Source: Shewanella oncorhynchi (lineage in GTDB: Bacteria; Pseudomonadota; Gammaproteobacteria; Enterobacterales; Shewanellaceae). Taken from it: a DNA stretch of 64,000 nt. Both the position numbers and the translations under genes were made by a program. Under the pieces are notes generated by a model. That model searched no databases, was not told where the DNA came from, and saw only the letters and a list, made by a program, of their open reading frames with translations. The stretch spans positions 157,623 to 221,622 of the forward strand of contig NZ_JABAEB010000009.1 of NCBI RefSeq assembly GCF_012584455.1. The letters run 5' to 3'. Positions 30,493-40,772 of this stretch are shown here, in pieces (the stretch's first letter is position 1; every line of letters begins with the position of its first letter).

Positions 30493-31785
30493 ATGAATAA
30501 ACTCTTAGTCTGTATTACGGCCATTTTGCTGGCAGGTTGCGGTGGTAATGATTCATCAACAGATACCTCTAAACCCGATCCTATCGTTCCACAACCCACG
30601 TTACCCGCAAAAATTAACGGTACAGTAACAAATATTGCTTCTGACAATAATTCGATAACGGTCAACGGATATAACGTAAATATCGCTAATGCTAAGATTC
30701 ACTATGGTCAACAGCCGTTAGAGGTTAATGCCATTCAAATGGGGATGAGGGTCAAAATTGATAATGAAGGCCAACAGGCTAAAAATGTCATATTAGATCC
30801 AAGCCTCGTGGGTGAAATCAGTTCCGTTAATCAAAATACTATTGCCGTTAATGGGATTAATTTAGTCGTTAAACCAGCGGACGCGACCCAGTATAAAGTA
30901 GGCGATTGGGTGGCGGTAAATGGTTATCCAACCGTAATGGGAGAATGGCAGGTTAATTCTATAAACCTTATCCCCAATTTTGCGTTTGCTGAAATAGAGG
31001 GACGTGTCTCTGGATTAAACAAGGCCACGCAACAATTCAATATCGGTTCGGCAGTGATTAATTATGCCACCGCACGTTTAGAAGGCAGCTTACAGGAAGG
31101 CGCATGGGTTGAAGTGGAAGGCCAGCAAAGTGGTGCTTCATTTTTGGCCTCTGAAGTCGAGGTGGAAGATACGGCGTCTTTTAATGATATGGAGCTAGAA
31201 GGGACTATTACTTGGGTCAACCAAGATAAAACGCAGTTTGAGCTTAATGCCCGTACTCGACTCTATGTCACTACAAATACTCAATTTGAAGATGGCAAGC
31301 AAGCTAACTTGGTTGAAGGCAAGTTAGTCGATGTAGATATTCAATCTATGCCGCAGGGTTTATGGGCCAGAGAAGTTGAATTTGAAACATCACATGATAA
31401 TGGTGGAATACCTCCAACCTTAGGTAAAAAGTTCGAGCTAGAAGGTCTGGCGACACTGACCACCAATAATCAGCTACAAATTAATGGATTTACATTTGAT
31501 ATTGATGCCAGAACTCAATTCGATGACGGTTTAACCTTAGCGACACTTGACCAAAAATGGATTCAAATAGAAGGTGTTGAACTCGCAGACAACCAGTGGT
31601 TAGTGAAAGAAGTTGATCTTGAAGTGCGAAGCAATGAGCTTGATTTGTCGGGTTTAGTGATGCAAAAGACCTTGTGGGGCTATCAAGCGACTGATGCTTC
31701 ATTAACGCCATTTGAAGGCAAATGGGTTGATGTCGAATGTCAGTTCGATGGCTCTAATATCCACAATTGTCGAATCGACGATTAA
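30493..31785 (+). CDS. DUF5666-domain lipoprotein
   Basis: 430 aa. The lipobox is LAGC (Cys16). At least five repeated beta-rich units follow, each with a pattern such as TVNGYNVNIA, IAVNGINLVV, FNIGSAVINY and LQINGFTFDI, as in DUF5666 proteins. It is divergent from the two-component pair at 28501-30406, with about 90 bp of shared upstream DNA. Probably anchored in the outer membrane. Function unknown. Confidence 0.85.
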   Translation: MNKLLVCITAILLAGCGGNDSSTDTSKPDPIVPQPTLPAKINGTVTNIASDNNSITVNGYNVNIANAKIHYGQQPLEVNAIQMGMRVKIDNEGQQAKNVILDPSLVGEISSVNQNTIAVNGINLVVKPADATQYKVGDWVAVNGYPTVMGEWQVNSINLIPNFAFAEIEGRVSGLNKATQQFNIGSAVINYATARLEGSLQEGAWVEVEGQQSGASFLASEVEVEDTASFNDMELEGTITWVNQDKTQFELNARTRLYVTTNTQFEDGKQANLVEGKLVDVDIQSMPQGLWAREVEFETSHDNGGIPPTLGKKFELEGLATLTTNNQLQINGFTFDIDARTQFDDGLTLATLDQKWIQIEGVELADNQWLVKEVDLEVRSNELDLSGLVMQKTLWGYQATDASLTPFEGKWVDVECQFDGSNIHNCRIDD

Positions 31786-31813
31786 ACACAAATAGAGAAA
31801 TTAAGTGAATAAA

Positions 31814-31834
31814 CGTGCGGTTTTAGGCCGCACG
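31814..31834. terminator. Hairpin terminator between convergent genes
   Basis: cgtgcgg (31814-31820) pairs with ccgcacg (31828-31834), flanked by A/T-rich arms. It overlaps the last codons of the chemoreceptor gene and can serve the DUF5666 gene. Confidence 0.6.
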
Positions 31835-33793
31835 GTTTATTTGGCTTTGCCCAATCCCCAAGCTGGTTTCAATATCTTCTACACTCTGCTGTACTTCTTG
31901 GGCGATGACCTCACTCTGCTGTGAACTGGTTTGCGCTTGTTCTTTTAAACTATCCATAGTGCGAACAAATTCATCGAGATAATCGACTTGCTCTTTGGCA
32001 TTTAGCGAGCCTTGTTTGGCGGTATTAGCCATTTCACTTGCTTGGTTTTGTACTGTTTGCGCCACTTGCCACAGGCTTTGAGCACGCAGTTTCTGGCTGC
32101 TGGTGGCCTGTGCTATGCCATTGACACTCTCACTGAGAGCATGATTTGATTGGGTAAGTTGTTGCAGAATTTTCACGATCTCATTCAAAGACACTTGGGT
32201 GCGTTGGCTTAAATTACGCACTTCATCGGCCACCACGGCAAAGCCGCGACCTTGCTCGCCAGCCCGCGCAGCTTCGATGGCAGCATTAAGGGCGAGTAAG
32301 TTAGTTTGCTCGGCAATATTGCCAATCACATCAATGATTTTCGATACATCCGTCACTGAGTTATTTAGGCTTTCAAGGGACGAATGGCACAGACCGACCG
32401 CGGTTTGTGTTTGCTCGGTCGCGCTCAATACCGCCTCGGCTTGTGCTTGACTCGACTGCATTTGGCGCATGGTTTCGGCGGCGCTGTCTTCCACAAGTGC
32501 CGAAGTGTGGCTCACCTCATTGGCGAGGCTGCGGATATGCTCGGTCTGTGTTTGCGTATCGGCCACAATCGTTTGGGTGTGCTCTGTGTGTTGTGATAGC
32601 TGAGTAATGCGTGCCACCAGTTGGCTTAATGATTGAGAAACCTTAGTGATTTGCTGGCGCTGTGCCTCGTCTTCCTGTTCAAACCTGTGTAGTAACTGGT
32701 TGAAATGACCTGCTATTTGGCCCGTCTCGCAGCGACGATTAATGTCTAAACGCTCGCGGCTGTTCGATTCGCTTAATTTCATAAAAGCTTGGTTGAGACG
32801 TTTTAGCGGTTTGACGACGCGATTTTGCTGCAGGATTAAATAACCAATCGCAAACAAGGCCATGATGGAAACCATAGTGTAGAGGATTAGCTGTAACTCA
32901 TATTTCAGCTGTTGGTTCTTTGCTGTCTGGGCCTCACCTAAGCCAATAAGCTGTTGTTCCACATTGCTAATCGCTTGAATGAGTTGATCTTGCATCTCTT
33001 GGTTTGTTTGCAGTAATTGGTGGGTATTGGCGACTTCTTTGTTATATCGATTGGCGAGACTCAGCAGTTCACTGCGGTCACTCTCGCCGATTTCAATTTG
33101 TTCCGGTTCGCTGGCACCGAGGGCAAATTCATCTGCTTCTTGCTGTTCATATACGCCGATTAACGGCAGTGCGCTGAGGGAGTCGTGCCACGTATTTAGC
33201 TCTTTGCTGGTGCTGTCTAAAATACCCTTGAGCTGCTGATTTTTACCGATCAGATAACCATCGGTCAGTTGGGAAAGTTGGTAGACGATAGAAGGTAAAT
33301 CGCGGCTCAATTGCAGATATTGTTCGGCGACCGCCGCATTTGTGGCTAAGCCTTTATCGGCATAACTGCCCAGACGACGGTTATAGTCGAGCATTTCAGA
33401 TTCGGCGTGGGCGAGCAGTTGCCTAGGGTTGCCAGCGAGTTTACCCGCGGCGCGGTACTTGGTATCTAAATCTTGAATGAAGTTGCTTAGGCTGGCTTGC
33501 AAGTCATTGTCGGTAGCGCTCATGGCTGCGAGGTTAAGCTGCGTGAGCTGGTTCTTAATGGTGCTGAGTTTGGTTTTCGCTTGTTCAAGTTGGCTAGCGT
33601 TGCCACTGGCTAAATAGCCATCGAGATCGCGGCGTACACCGACGAGAAAATCCTGCTGAATAGCTTGTAATGTCAGTGTTTGCTGCTCAATTTGTTGCCG
33701 CTGATCACTGCTCCACAGCACTACGGCTGCTAGCAATCCCGCGAGCAATAACAACAGGGCAGAAGCAGAAAGCGACAGTGTTGAAATTTTCAT
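31823..33793 (-). CDS. Methyl-accepting chemotaxis protein
   Basis: 656 aa. An N-terminal membrane helix (about 8-28), a long periplasmic helical sensor (about 29-305), a second helix (about 306-323), a HAMP region ([15 protein letters not shown]) and the cytoplasmic signalling domain. The conserved hairpin tip reads [20 protein letters not shown] then [14 protein letters not shown]. No CheR-docking pentapeptide is seen at the C-terminus. Ligand unknown. Confidence 0.94.
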   Translation of the reverse strand: MKISTLSLSASALLLLLAGLLAAVVLWSSDQRQQIEQQTLTLQAIQQDFLVGVRRDLDGYLASGNASQLEQAKTKLSTIKNQLTQLNLAAMSATDNDLQASLSNFIQDLDTKYRAAGKLAGNPRQLLAHAESEMLDYNRRLGSYADKGLATNAAVAEQYLQLSRDLPSIVYQLSQLTDGYLIGKNQQLKGILDSTSKELNTWHDSLSALPLIGVYEQQEADEFALGASEPEQIEIGESDRSELLSLANRYNKEVANTHQLLQTNQEMQDQLIQAISNVEQQLIGLGEAQTAKNQQLKYELQLILYTMVSIMALFAIGYLILQQNRVVKPLKRLNQAFMKLSESNSRERLDINRRCETGQIAGHFNQLLHRFEQEDEAQRQQITKVSQSLSQLVARITQLSQHTEHTQTIVADTQTQTEHIRSLANEVSHTSALVEDSAAETMRQMQSSQAQAEAVLSATEQTQTAVGLCHSSLESLNNSVTDVSKIIDVIGNIAEQTNLLALNAAIEAARAGEQGRGFAVVADEVRNLSQRTQVSLNEIVKILQQLTQSNHALSESVNGIAQATSSQKLRAQSLWQVAQTVQNQASEMANTAKQGSLNAKEQVDYLDEFVRTMDSLKEQAQTSSQQSEVIAQEVQQSVEDIETSLGIGQSQINRAA

Positions 33794-33921
33794 TTTGCAA
33801 TCTTCATAATGGTCAGAGCCAGTAACTGTGCTGAGTTTATGAATTTAAGGTGACATTAATATGACAAGTGCTCACTTGGATGTCAGCGTTGTCATTTGAT
33901 TTGCAAATATGTGATCTCGCG

Positions 33922-35238
33922 TTATTCCAGCGGCAGCCACACTTGGGCTTTTAAACCGCCTTCGGCGCGGTTGGAGAGGGTAATTTGCCCTTGGTGCCTA
34001 TCGATAATCCGTTTGATAATGGCGAGGCCTAGGCCAGAACCAACACTACCACGGGCGATATCACCTTGGGTAAATGGTTGAAATAATTTGGTAATTTGCG
34101 ACTCGTCGATCCCAGGGCCGTTATCTTCAACGCTAAAACCGATACGTTTACCATCGAACTGTGAGCTAATGCGGATCCAGCCTGAACCATAGCGAAAGGC
34201 ATTTTCGACTAAATTACTCAGTACCCGTTTAATGGCAATCGCTTGGAATTGGGCTTCGGGGCAGTCAGTTAACACCACTTCTATTTCACCGACGCGATTG
34301 GCTTCTGCTTGAGCGACATCTTGAATGAGTTTATTGATTTGACCTAGCTCACGGCTGGTTTCCTGATCTTGGCGAATATACGCAATAAACTGGCTAATGA
34401 TGGCGTCCATATCTTCGATATCGTTGACTATGCCATCTTTAAGATATTGATCTTCCTCAACCATCATCTCTGAGGCGAGGCGAATACGGGTGAGTGGCGT
34501 GCGCAAGTCGTGGGAGATCCCCGCCATCAATAGCGCTCTGTCCTGCTCCAGTTGCTTCATGCTGTGTGCCATCTGGTTGAAAGCATTGGTAACTTCGACA
34601 ATTTCACTCGAACCTTTTAGCGGCAAGGGGTCGGGAAATTCACCGCGGGAGACTGAAATCGCGGCTTTTTGTAGTCGCCTAAGTGGGCGGTTTTGCTGGC
34701 GAGCAAACCACCATCCCCCAGCGACACTGAGTGCGCCAATCACCATTAAATAAAGGGTGAGTGGCGAAAGATCTGAAACATTTTGGCCGATAAGTGGCAC
34801 TTTTATCCAAATCGAGGGCGCCTGTGGTGGACGGATCCAAATTTGTAATACGCTGCCATGGGTGACGCGGACTTCGGCATCGCCACCAAGATATTCCGAC
34901 ATCTGCGATGACCAGAAACCATAGTAAGTGGCTTGCTCAATCCCCGCTTCATGGGCTTGCTGTTGATTGTAGATTTTCATGCCATCGTCGTGGACTTTGG
35001 CATTAAGGGCATCGACTATGGTTAAGTGTTCGCGGCCAATATCTATGCCGTCGACAAACAGTAATTTGACTTGGCGAGCGATTAACTGATTGATTTGTTG
35101 GTAACTTGGCTTAAGTACATAGACGGCGACCGTGACGTAAGACACCAGCTGATTGATCAGTAATAGGCAACCAATCAGCATCACGGTTTGACTAAATGCG
35201 CTGCGAGGAACAAACCGCCACCAAAACTTAGGTTTCAT
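33922..35238 (-). CDS. envZ: Osmosensor histidine kinase EnvZ
   Basis: 438 aa. Two membrane helices, HAMP, phosphoacceptor His in [20 protein letters not shown]-box [10 protein letters not shown] and G-boxes VEDNGPGID and GSGLGLAII. It lies 42 bp after ompR, the conserved ompR-envZ order. Confidence 0.94.
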   Translation of the reverse strand: MKPKFWWRFVPRSAFSQTVMLIGCLLLINQLVSYVTVAVYVLKPSYQQINQLIARQVKLLFVDGIDIGREHLTIVDALNAKVHDDGMKIYNQQQAHEAGIEQATYYGFWSSQMSEYLGGDAEVRVTHGSVLQIWIRPPQAPSIWIKVPLIGQNVSDLSPLTLYLMVIGALSVAGGWWFARQQNRPLRRLQKAAISVSRGEFPDPLPLKGSSEIVEVTNAFNQMAHSMKQLEQDRALLMAGISHDLRTPLTRIRLASEMMVEEDQYLKDGIVNDIEDMDAIISQFIAYIRQDQETSRELGQINKLIQDVAQAEANRVGEIEVVLTDCPEAQFQAIAIKRVLSNLVENAFRYGSGWIRISSQFDGKRIGFSVEDNGPGIDESQITKLFQPFTQGDIARGSVGSGLGLAIIKRIIDRHQGQITLSNRAEGGLKAQVWLPLE

Positions 35239-35280
35239 CGTGGGCTCAATAACCGCAGGAGATTAAGATGGCAGCGCGGC

Positions 35281-36006
35281 TCATCGACGCGCAGCACCAT
35301 CGGGTACAAACACATAACCTAAACCCCAAACCGTTTGAATGTAGCGAGGATTCGCGGGATCTTTTTCGATTAAGCGGCGTAGACGTGACACTTGCACGTC
35401 GATGGAGCGTTCTAGCGCCGAATAATCGCGGCCACGGGCGAGGTTCATCAACTTATCCCGAGACAAGGGCTCGCGTGGATGGGTGACGAGCACTTTAAGT
35501 ACGGCAAACTCACCGCTAGTGAGTGCGATGGATTCGTCGCCGTGGTACATCTCACGGGTCGCTAAATCCAGCGAGAACTCACCGAAGCTAATCTGTGCTT
35601 CCTGCTGGGCGGGCGCACCGGGCACATCTTGGGTTTGGCGACGCATCACGGCTTTGATCCGCGCAAGTAATTCCCGTGGATTGAAAGGTTTTGGCAGATA
35701 ATCGTCAGCGCCCAACTCTAAACCAATAATACGGTCGACTTCATCGCCCTTGGCCGTCAGCATCACGATCGGAATGGGGTTACCTTGCTGGCGCAGCCTA
35801 CGACAGATAGACAGGCCATCTTCACCGGGCAACATCAAGTCGAGCACGAGTAAATGGAAGTTTTCGCGTTCTAATAGGCGGTCCATCTGCTCGGCATTGG
35901 CCGCGCTGCGCACCTGATAACCTTGCTCCATCAGGTAACGCTCGAGTAACGCTCGAAGGCGCATATCATCATCGACGACGAGGATTTTCGAGGTTTCTTG
36001 TCCCAT
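35281..36006 (-). CDS. ompR: Osmoregulation response regulator OmpR
   Basis: 241 aa. Receiver with VDDDMRLRALLERYL, Asp in LVLDLMLPGEDG and Lys in LPKPFNPREL. The winged helix (SLRR-type VQVSRLRRLIEKDP, VWGLGYVFVPDG) is typical of OmpR. It borders the type III secretion region; in many relatives greB lies upstream of ompR, but here accessory DNA does. Confidence 0.95.
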   Translation of the reverse strand: MGQETSKILVVDDDMRLRALLERYLMEQGYQVRSAANAEQMDRLLERENFHLLVLDLMLPGEDGLSICRRLRQQGNPIPIVMLTAKGDEVDRIIGLELGADDYLPKPFNPRELLARIKAVMRRQTQDVPGAPAQQEAQISFGEFSLDLATREMYHGDESIALTSGEFAVLKVLVTHPREPLSRDKLMNLARGRDYSALERSIDVQVSRLRRLIEKDPANPRYIQTVWGLGYVFVPDGAARR

Positions 36007-36478
36007 GGGATGTCCTTTAATTGCTCAGATTGGTGCTTATTCTACTGACGAGAAACAGTTAAGATTAACCAACTGGCTGAAATTGAAAACGAATCTGCCT
36101 AATATAGCCGCATTCAACCAAGGCGACTAGCTCACCTTAGTAACTTGAATGCGATAAATGCTGACATTGATTGCCCAATGTTAATACTAAGCAAATGAAA
36201 TTGCATGGGAATACTCGCGTTTATTCACGCTATAGCTGAAATTGTAACTAAATTGGCATCAGTAAAAGAGGTGATTTAAAAGCCATTATGCACAGAGATG
36301 ATTTAGTGGATAGAAATAGTACACATACTTTGATGAATGTACTATTTGCACGTTCAGCTCATAAAGTCATCACAGAACTAAGAACCGTTGTTAGCTCCAT
36401 AACCATAAAAAGTGGTTATGGAGCTATCTATGTAAATAGAGCTCCAATCATTGATTGTTACAAGCGGTTTGAGACAGT
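36007..36478. other. Boundary region between ompR and the accessory island
   Basis: No supported gene. The segment holds the ompR promoter side and then becomes AT-rich. A 103-codon frame on the plus strand (36288-36599) crosses a long palindrome and the end of the kinase gene, and I do not regard it as real. The island edge probably lies here, but no attachment-site repeat was seen. Confidence 0.4.
36393..36425. terminator. 13-bp perfect palindrome at the island edge
   Basis: agctccataacca (36393-36405) pairs perfectly with tggttatggagct (36413-36425) around taaaaag. A further gagctcc lies at 36438-36444. It is downstream of the minus-strand kinase gene, but on that strand no T-run follows, so it could be a terminator remnant or a protein-binding palindrome. 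Confidence 0.45.
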
Positions 36479-37561
36479 TTACTTCCAATTAATCATATCG
36501 ATTAAGGGCGTTGAATCGCTATTGGTTCCTGGACACTTAAGTAATGCTCCTGCTGTCGCTTGGTACTCAGGCTTGATGTGCTCTTGTATCCAGCCTTGAG
36601 CTCTTATTAGATCCTTACCCATGAGCCCGAAAATACGTTGTGGGTTTACAACTGGGGCATTTGGGAAGAAGTCACCGCTAGTGGCTTCAATCATGCTCAA
36701 TAAAATGGCGTAGTTATCGTGGTTTTGGTCTGCGAGTGGATCCCCGTTTAAAATCGCATTTGTTAAATGCGCTGTGGTGTACTCTGGCGTGCAGACAATA
36801 CCATTATCGCCATCGTTATAATCCGCCGCGACCAGATTTTCCACATCAATATGATGCACATGGCTGCCTTTATAGGTTAGATTTTCAGGTTTAATATCGT
36901 GCAGGAATATCTCCTCGCTATGTAAGGAACATAAATCTTCTAAGAGTGATTTAAAGTGAATTAAGGGAATCTTGTCCCCTTGTTCAATTAATTGCGCTAC
37001 TTCAATGCCACCATTATGGGCAATCATGGTCGAATCGTTTACATAAATAGAAGGACAAATTGAAGGATGCGATCTAAGTTGGTTCATTGCTAATTGGTTG
37101 TATTTATTTTTATCTATATCAAACGTGTCATTATGAATATGTAATTGCACAAATTGACTATCTTGGCGTACTAACTGTTTGAAGGTTCCTTTCCCAGCAG
37201 GTTGAAACTTAGTTGGTGTTTTTGCGACTAATTCGGTTTGTGCATTATAGAAGTAGCTACGTCCTGCCTTAGCATTTGTGAGTGATTTAATACCTACTGT
37301 ATTGAGCTCTTTTTCAGCTTTTTTTTGTTGATAAGAGCGATAACTTTTTTGTATTAGCTGAGCCGCTTCGATTTTCACTCGATGGAGAGATTTTTTGACA
37401 TTGTTGATCTCTGCGAATGAACTTATCGTTTTCACAGGCTTTAGCGTATCAGCTCTACGTTGGGAAAGTTTTACGATATTGAGCGTGTTAGGTATAGCTG
37501 CGAATTGATTGTAGCTTTTATAGCTGGAAAAATTAGAATAATTGCTTGTATGAATCGGCAT
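36479..37561 (-). CDS. Putative T3SS effector protein kinase with IQ-like motif
   Basis: 360 aa from the ATG at 37561 (MPIHTSNYSNFSSYKS); an upstream in-frame start adds 22 hydrophobic residues and is unlikely. After a Ser/Asn/Tyr-rich N-terminus there is an IQ-like calmodulin-binding motif (AAQLIQKSYRSYQQKKA, residues 67-83). A compact kinase domain follows. Candidate ATP-binding Lys is in LVAKTP (about 114). The catalytic loop is LHDIKPENL (D222, K224, N227), the metal-binding Asp is in HIDVEN (D239), an APE-like CTPEYTTAH follows, and an alpha-F Asp lies in HDNYAILLSM. This resembles the short effector kinases OspG/NleH in outline. No chaperone gene is adjacent. Secretion is inferred from island position. 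Confidence 0.65.
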   Translation of the reverse strand: MPIHTSNYSNFSSYKSYNQFAAIPNTLNIVKLSQRRADTLKPVKTISSFAEINNVKKSLHRVKIEAAQLIQKSYRSYQQKKAEKELNTVGIKSLTNAKAGRSYFYNAQTELVAKTPTKFQPAGKGTFKQLVRQDSQFVQLHIHNDTFDIDKNKYNQLAMNQLRSHPSICPSIYVNDSTMIAHNGGIEVAQLIEQGDKIPLIHFKSLLEDLCSLHSEEIFLHDIKPENLTYKGSHVHHIDVENLVAADYNDGDNGIVCTPEYTTAHLTNAILNGDPLADQNHDNYAILLSMIEATSGDFFPNAPVVNPQRIFGLMGKDLIRAQGWIQEHIKPEYQATAGALLKCPGTNSDSTPLIDMINWK

Positions 37562-37858
37562 TATCAAATCTCTGAATGGAATATTAATACTAAAATAAAT
37601 GAAAATTTTATTAATGGTTAATGGCAAATGATGAATAAAAAATGATTAATTTACTTGCACAATCCTAATTTTTAACTAACTAGTGATTACTTTTACTTGT
37701 CTAAATAAACAGAGTGATTAAGTCATTCCACTTTTACTCAGAATATTTCAGACAAAGTCTGTGTGTCCCTCTTCTACTTATTTATATAGTGATGGAGTAG
37801 ATAGTTAATTGCTCACACATTTATAACATTAGTGAGCCTATGACCAGAGGAGTACCGG

Positions 37859-39307
37859 ATGCCAATTTCCAATCACATCATCAATCCACCTTCATCAGAT
37901 ATCAAGAGTGAGGGCGTCAGTAACGCCGCAACTGATAAACTCGAGATTAAGCAGGTGAGTAATAGGCCTAGTATAAAAAAGCGTTTTTTATCGCTGTTTC
38001 AATCTATCCGTCTTAAATCTCGCTCGAAGAATGGCAAAGAAAAGTCAGTTGCGAATAAACCGCTTCAGTTAGCCAAACCAGCCCAAGTTGCCAAAATGGC
38101 AGTTACAGCGCCGAAGCAAAATGCGGATTCTAGACTGTCATTAATGCAAGCGATTCGTGATGGCGTTGAGTTGCGATCGGTAACGGCAGATCAGAAAGCG
38201 CGACCTGTGACGCCCAATGCCGATACTTCATTTTTACAAGAAGTATTGAAAAAAATGCAAGACGCTCGGATGGTTTTATCCAGCCAAAGTACTGCACCAT
38301 CCACAGTGCAAGGAGATATTCAGCCTCCTGTCGCATTAACTATGGCAAGTGGTACATTGCCACCGCCACCGCCACCTTTGCCGCCACCGGCTCCGATCCT
38401 GCCAGTAGGTGCGATGGCAAGTGACGTGGTTGCGCCGTCAGGTGGAGGAAAGGACGCTTTGCTAAATGCAATTACAGGTTTCAATAAAAACAACCTTAAA
38501 AAAGCAGTTACTGGAATCAAAAATGACGATGTTCAGGCACCTGCAACAAAAAATGAGCCCATGGATGAACTCTACTCTGATGAATTACTTAAAACAGCGC
38601 CCAATATGAATCAAGCTAATAGAGAGTTGCTCTGCCAACAAATTAGTGATTATGTTGTCAATGCTATGGAGGTTAATTGGGAAGGCATTTTACTCGATCA
38701 ATATGGGCAGTATGCGGATATTGATGCGTTAGAGGCGGCAATGAACGGGCAGTCTAAATCGATTTCAAGTTATTGGGCCGAAGTGAAACGTTTTCCTGAT
38801 CTATGGAAGCGAGCCGATGTTGTGTCTGATCAGCCTTTCCAGACGCAGCGTAAAGGTGTTGCCACTGAAACGATGAGTCGCCTCGATTCAGGAAAAACAC
38901 GGCTTTTCCGCTCGGATAGTAGCCGTGGCGCCATTGAGATGAAAAAAGGGGAAGCCATTTTAGATGGGGCTCGTCGCACAGCCAATCAACTGACGACAAA
39001 TGAAGAAAAATTGAATTTACTAGGTAGCAATTACCGTCAGTCAGCACTCAAAGTTCTTACAGAAATGCCTTTTATGGAAGGATTCGCTACTAAGAATGGT
39101 AAAGATGCGCAGGCAAAATTGGAAAAGCAATTCATGGAAAACATCCATGGAGCCGACAGTCTTAAAGCAGATATATCAAGATTTCTATCGATTCATATGA
39201 AAACTGGATTTGAAGACTTTACCTTTTTAGGACAGGAGGCTTTGGTCAAAAAACAGAGTGAGTTAATAAAAACATTACAATTAAAACTGGGTTATTCTAA
39301 CAGTTAA
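37859..39307 (+). CDS. VopL/VopF-like actin-nucleating T3SS effector (WH2, poly-Pro)
   Basis: 482 aa, very close to Vibrio VopL in length as I remember it. The N-terminus (MPISNHIINPPSSD) is polar and effector-like. A WH2-like motif is at residues 91-110 (SLMQAIRDGVELRSV). A Pro-rich run (PPPPPPLPPP) is near 168-177. A second WH2 motif is at 197-217 (ALLNAITGFNKNNLKKAV). A weaker WH2-like segment lies at 124-140. The remaining roughly 230 residues are helical and correspond in position to the VopL/VopF C-terminal dimerisation domain. WH2 motifs bind actin monomers, and this arrangement nucleates filaments. An AGAGGAG site precedes the ATG. Secretion by the local T3SS is inference. Confidence 0.8.
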   Translation: MPISNHIINPPSSDIKSEGVSNAATDKLEIKQVSNRPSIKKRFLSLFQSIRLKSRSKNGKEKSVANKPLQLAKPAQVAKMAVTAPKQNADSRLSLMQAIRDGVELRSVTADQKARPVTPNADTSFLQEVLKKMQDARMVLSSQSTAPSTVQGDIQPPVALTMASGTLPPPPPPLPPPAPILPVGAMASDVVAPSGGGKDALLNAITGFNKNNLKKAVTGIKNDDVQAPATKNEPMDELYSDELLKTAPNMNQANRELLCQQISDYVVNAMEVNWEGILLDQYGQYADIDALEAAMNGQSKSISSYWAEVKRFPDLWKRADVVSDQPFQTQRKGVATETMSRLDSGKTRLFRSDSSRGAIEMKKGEAILDGARRTANQLTTNEEKLNLLGSNYRQSALKVLTEMPFMEGFATKNGKDAQAKLEKQFMENIHGADSLKADISRFLSIHMKTGFEDFTFLGQEALVKKQSELIKTLQLKLGYSNS

Positions 39308-39824
39308 GCTAAAAATAGTAAGTCGGGTCTAAGTAGATATTTTGGGCCTGGCTTATGACTTAATGTATATAGATTTGTAAACATAAACATATGTGTACAC
39401 ATTAATAAATTAAGTTTCAACACTAAACTTTCCTAAAGGTAAATTTTTAATTTAAAATAATTAAGGTGAGTATAATAAAGTGTGTCATATTTTAAAGTAT
39501 GAATATTTAGGTTTTTGTTAGTTATATTCTCTGGGGTTCCCGTAGTTCCTTATCACCTTCTAAGCATATCAGCACAATGTACTGTAATCTTAATAATTAG
39601 TATTTACATTCGGCAGCTTGATACATTTGGTTTCGTTTGTTTTTCCATTGTTTTCAAAGCTGCAAAAGGTCCGCACCTTGTTTTTTGAGTGTGTTTTTTT
39701 CGATTTTTTTCTGGTTAATTCATCTTTTTTTGGCGATTTTTTATTACTTTATTCTGAAAAAAAGACCACAATGTAACTCTGAGTTAATTTTGTGATGAAC
39801 GAGTAATTCTTAGGAGGAATAGCA
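39308..39824. other. AT-rich intergenic region upstream of the ToxR-like regulator
   Basis: About 500 bp with long T and A runs (for example 39690-39760) and no open frame of note. It probably carries the promoter of the regulator gene and may be a nucleoid-protein (H-NS type) silencing target because of its AT content. No specific operator identified. Confidence 0.4.
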
Positions 39825-40376
39825 ATGGCAAGAAACTATGCGTTAGGAAATCAGATGGTTTTTGATGTGCTTAAAAGACAGGTTAGCACTGAGGATAATG
39901 TAGTTAGCATAGGTGGACGTGAGGGTGTAATATTAAAACTACTATGTGATCATGTAAATGAAGTTGTAGGTAAGGAGTATATACAAGAAAAAGTTTGGGG
40001 TAAGGTTTTCGTGAGTGAAACATCATTGACCAAAGCCATTTCTAATTTAAGAAAATCTCTTGCGCAATTTGATAACTTAGCGTGCGAAATAAAAACCATT
40101 TCTAAAGAAGGTTATATACTGATTCTGGATGAAAGTGTTTCAGGCGTTTTAATTGAAGAGGAATATCCGATTTTTGAGATAAAGAATATTAAGCAGAGTC
40201 GTAAAGAATCCTTAAGTAATATCAATGTTTCTCCATATTCAATCGAACGAAATTTATCAATTCGTACTGACATACCAATGAGAAATATATATTTTTTATT
40301 GGTATGTTTTTTCTCTGCTCTTCTTGCATCTATGTTAACAGTAGGAGCAATAGTCGTTTTCAATAAGTTTTTTTAA
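39825..40376 (+). CDS. ToxR/VtrB-like membrane-anchored transcriptional regulator
   Basis: 183 aa. An N-terminal winged-helix of the OmpR/ToxR kind spans residues about 10-102, with the recognition region KVWGKVFVSETSLTKAISNL and wing EIKTISKEGYILIL. A linker and one C-terminal membrane helix (about 155-179) follow, with almost no periplasmic domain. This is the architecture of Vibrio VtrB, the T3SS2 activator, which is induced by the bile sensor VtrA-VtrC. A taggagga site precedes the ATG. It is the only regulator in the island part of this window and the best candidate to control it. Confidence 0.75.
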   Translation: MARNYALGNQMVFDVLKRQVSTEDNVVSIGGREGVILKLLCDHVNEVVGKEYIQEKVWGKVFVSETSLTKAISNLRKSLAQFDNLACEIKTISKEGYILILDESVSGVLIEEEYPIFEIKNIKQSRKESLSNINVSPYSIERNLSIRTDIPMRNIYFLLVCFFSALLASMLTVGAIVVFNKFF

Positions 40377-40772
40377 AATTATATTTCACGTAAATTTAAA
40401 CTTATGCGTGCCAAGATTCATATTGGTTGACTTTTGTTTTTTAAAATAATAGTTGATTCAATCTAAAAGATTTTTAGTGTAATTTTTCACGTTCAAATTC
40501 AACCTTGAAACGAAATGAAATCATACGCAAGATTGTCTTAAATATTCTACTAGTATTCTATAATTTATGGGCTTCTCTACAGAGATTTGAGCCAAGGATA
40601 AGGCTTTTTTTGCTCCTTTAAAGTCACTTTTACATCTTGGTATAAGCGCGACTGTTGGTTGTTATACATGTCGTTCGGTGATAGTTATTTTTTACGGATT
40701 TTTTCATAAGTAATCTGGTGATATTGATGTGCAGGATGATGGATAATTAAAGCTCAACCTCTAGGAGATATT
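40377..40772. other. AT-rich intergenic region
   Basis: About 400 bp, no gene seen. It probably contains the promoter of the next gene, whose ATG has a strong taggag site. No repeat recognised. Confidence 0.35.

Noticed and set aside
36288..36599. 103-codon frame at the island edge
   Set aside because: Crosses the 13-bp palindrome and runs antisense into the 3' end of the kinase gene.
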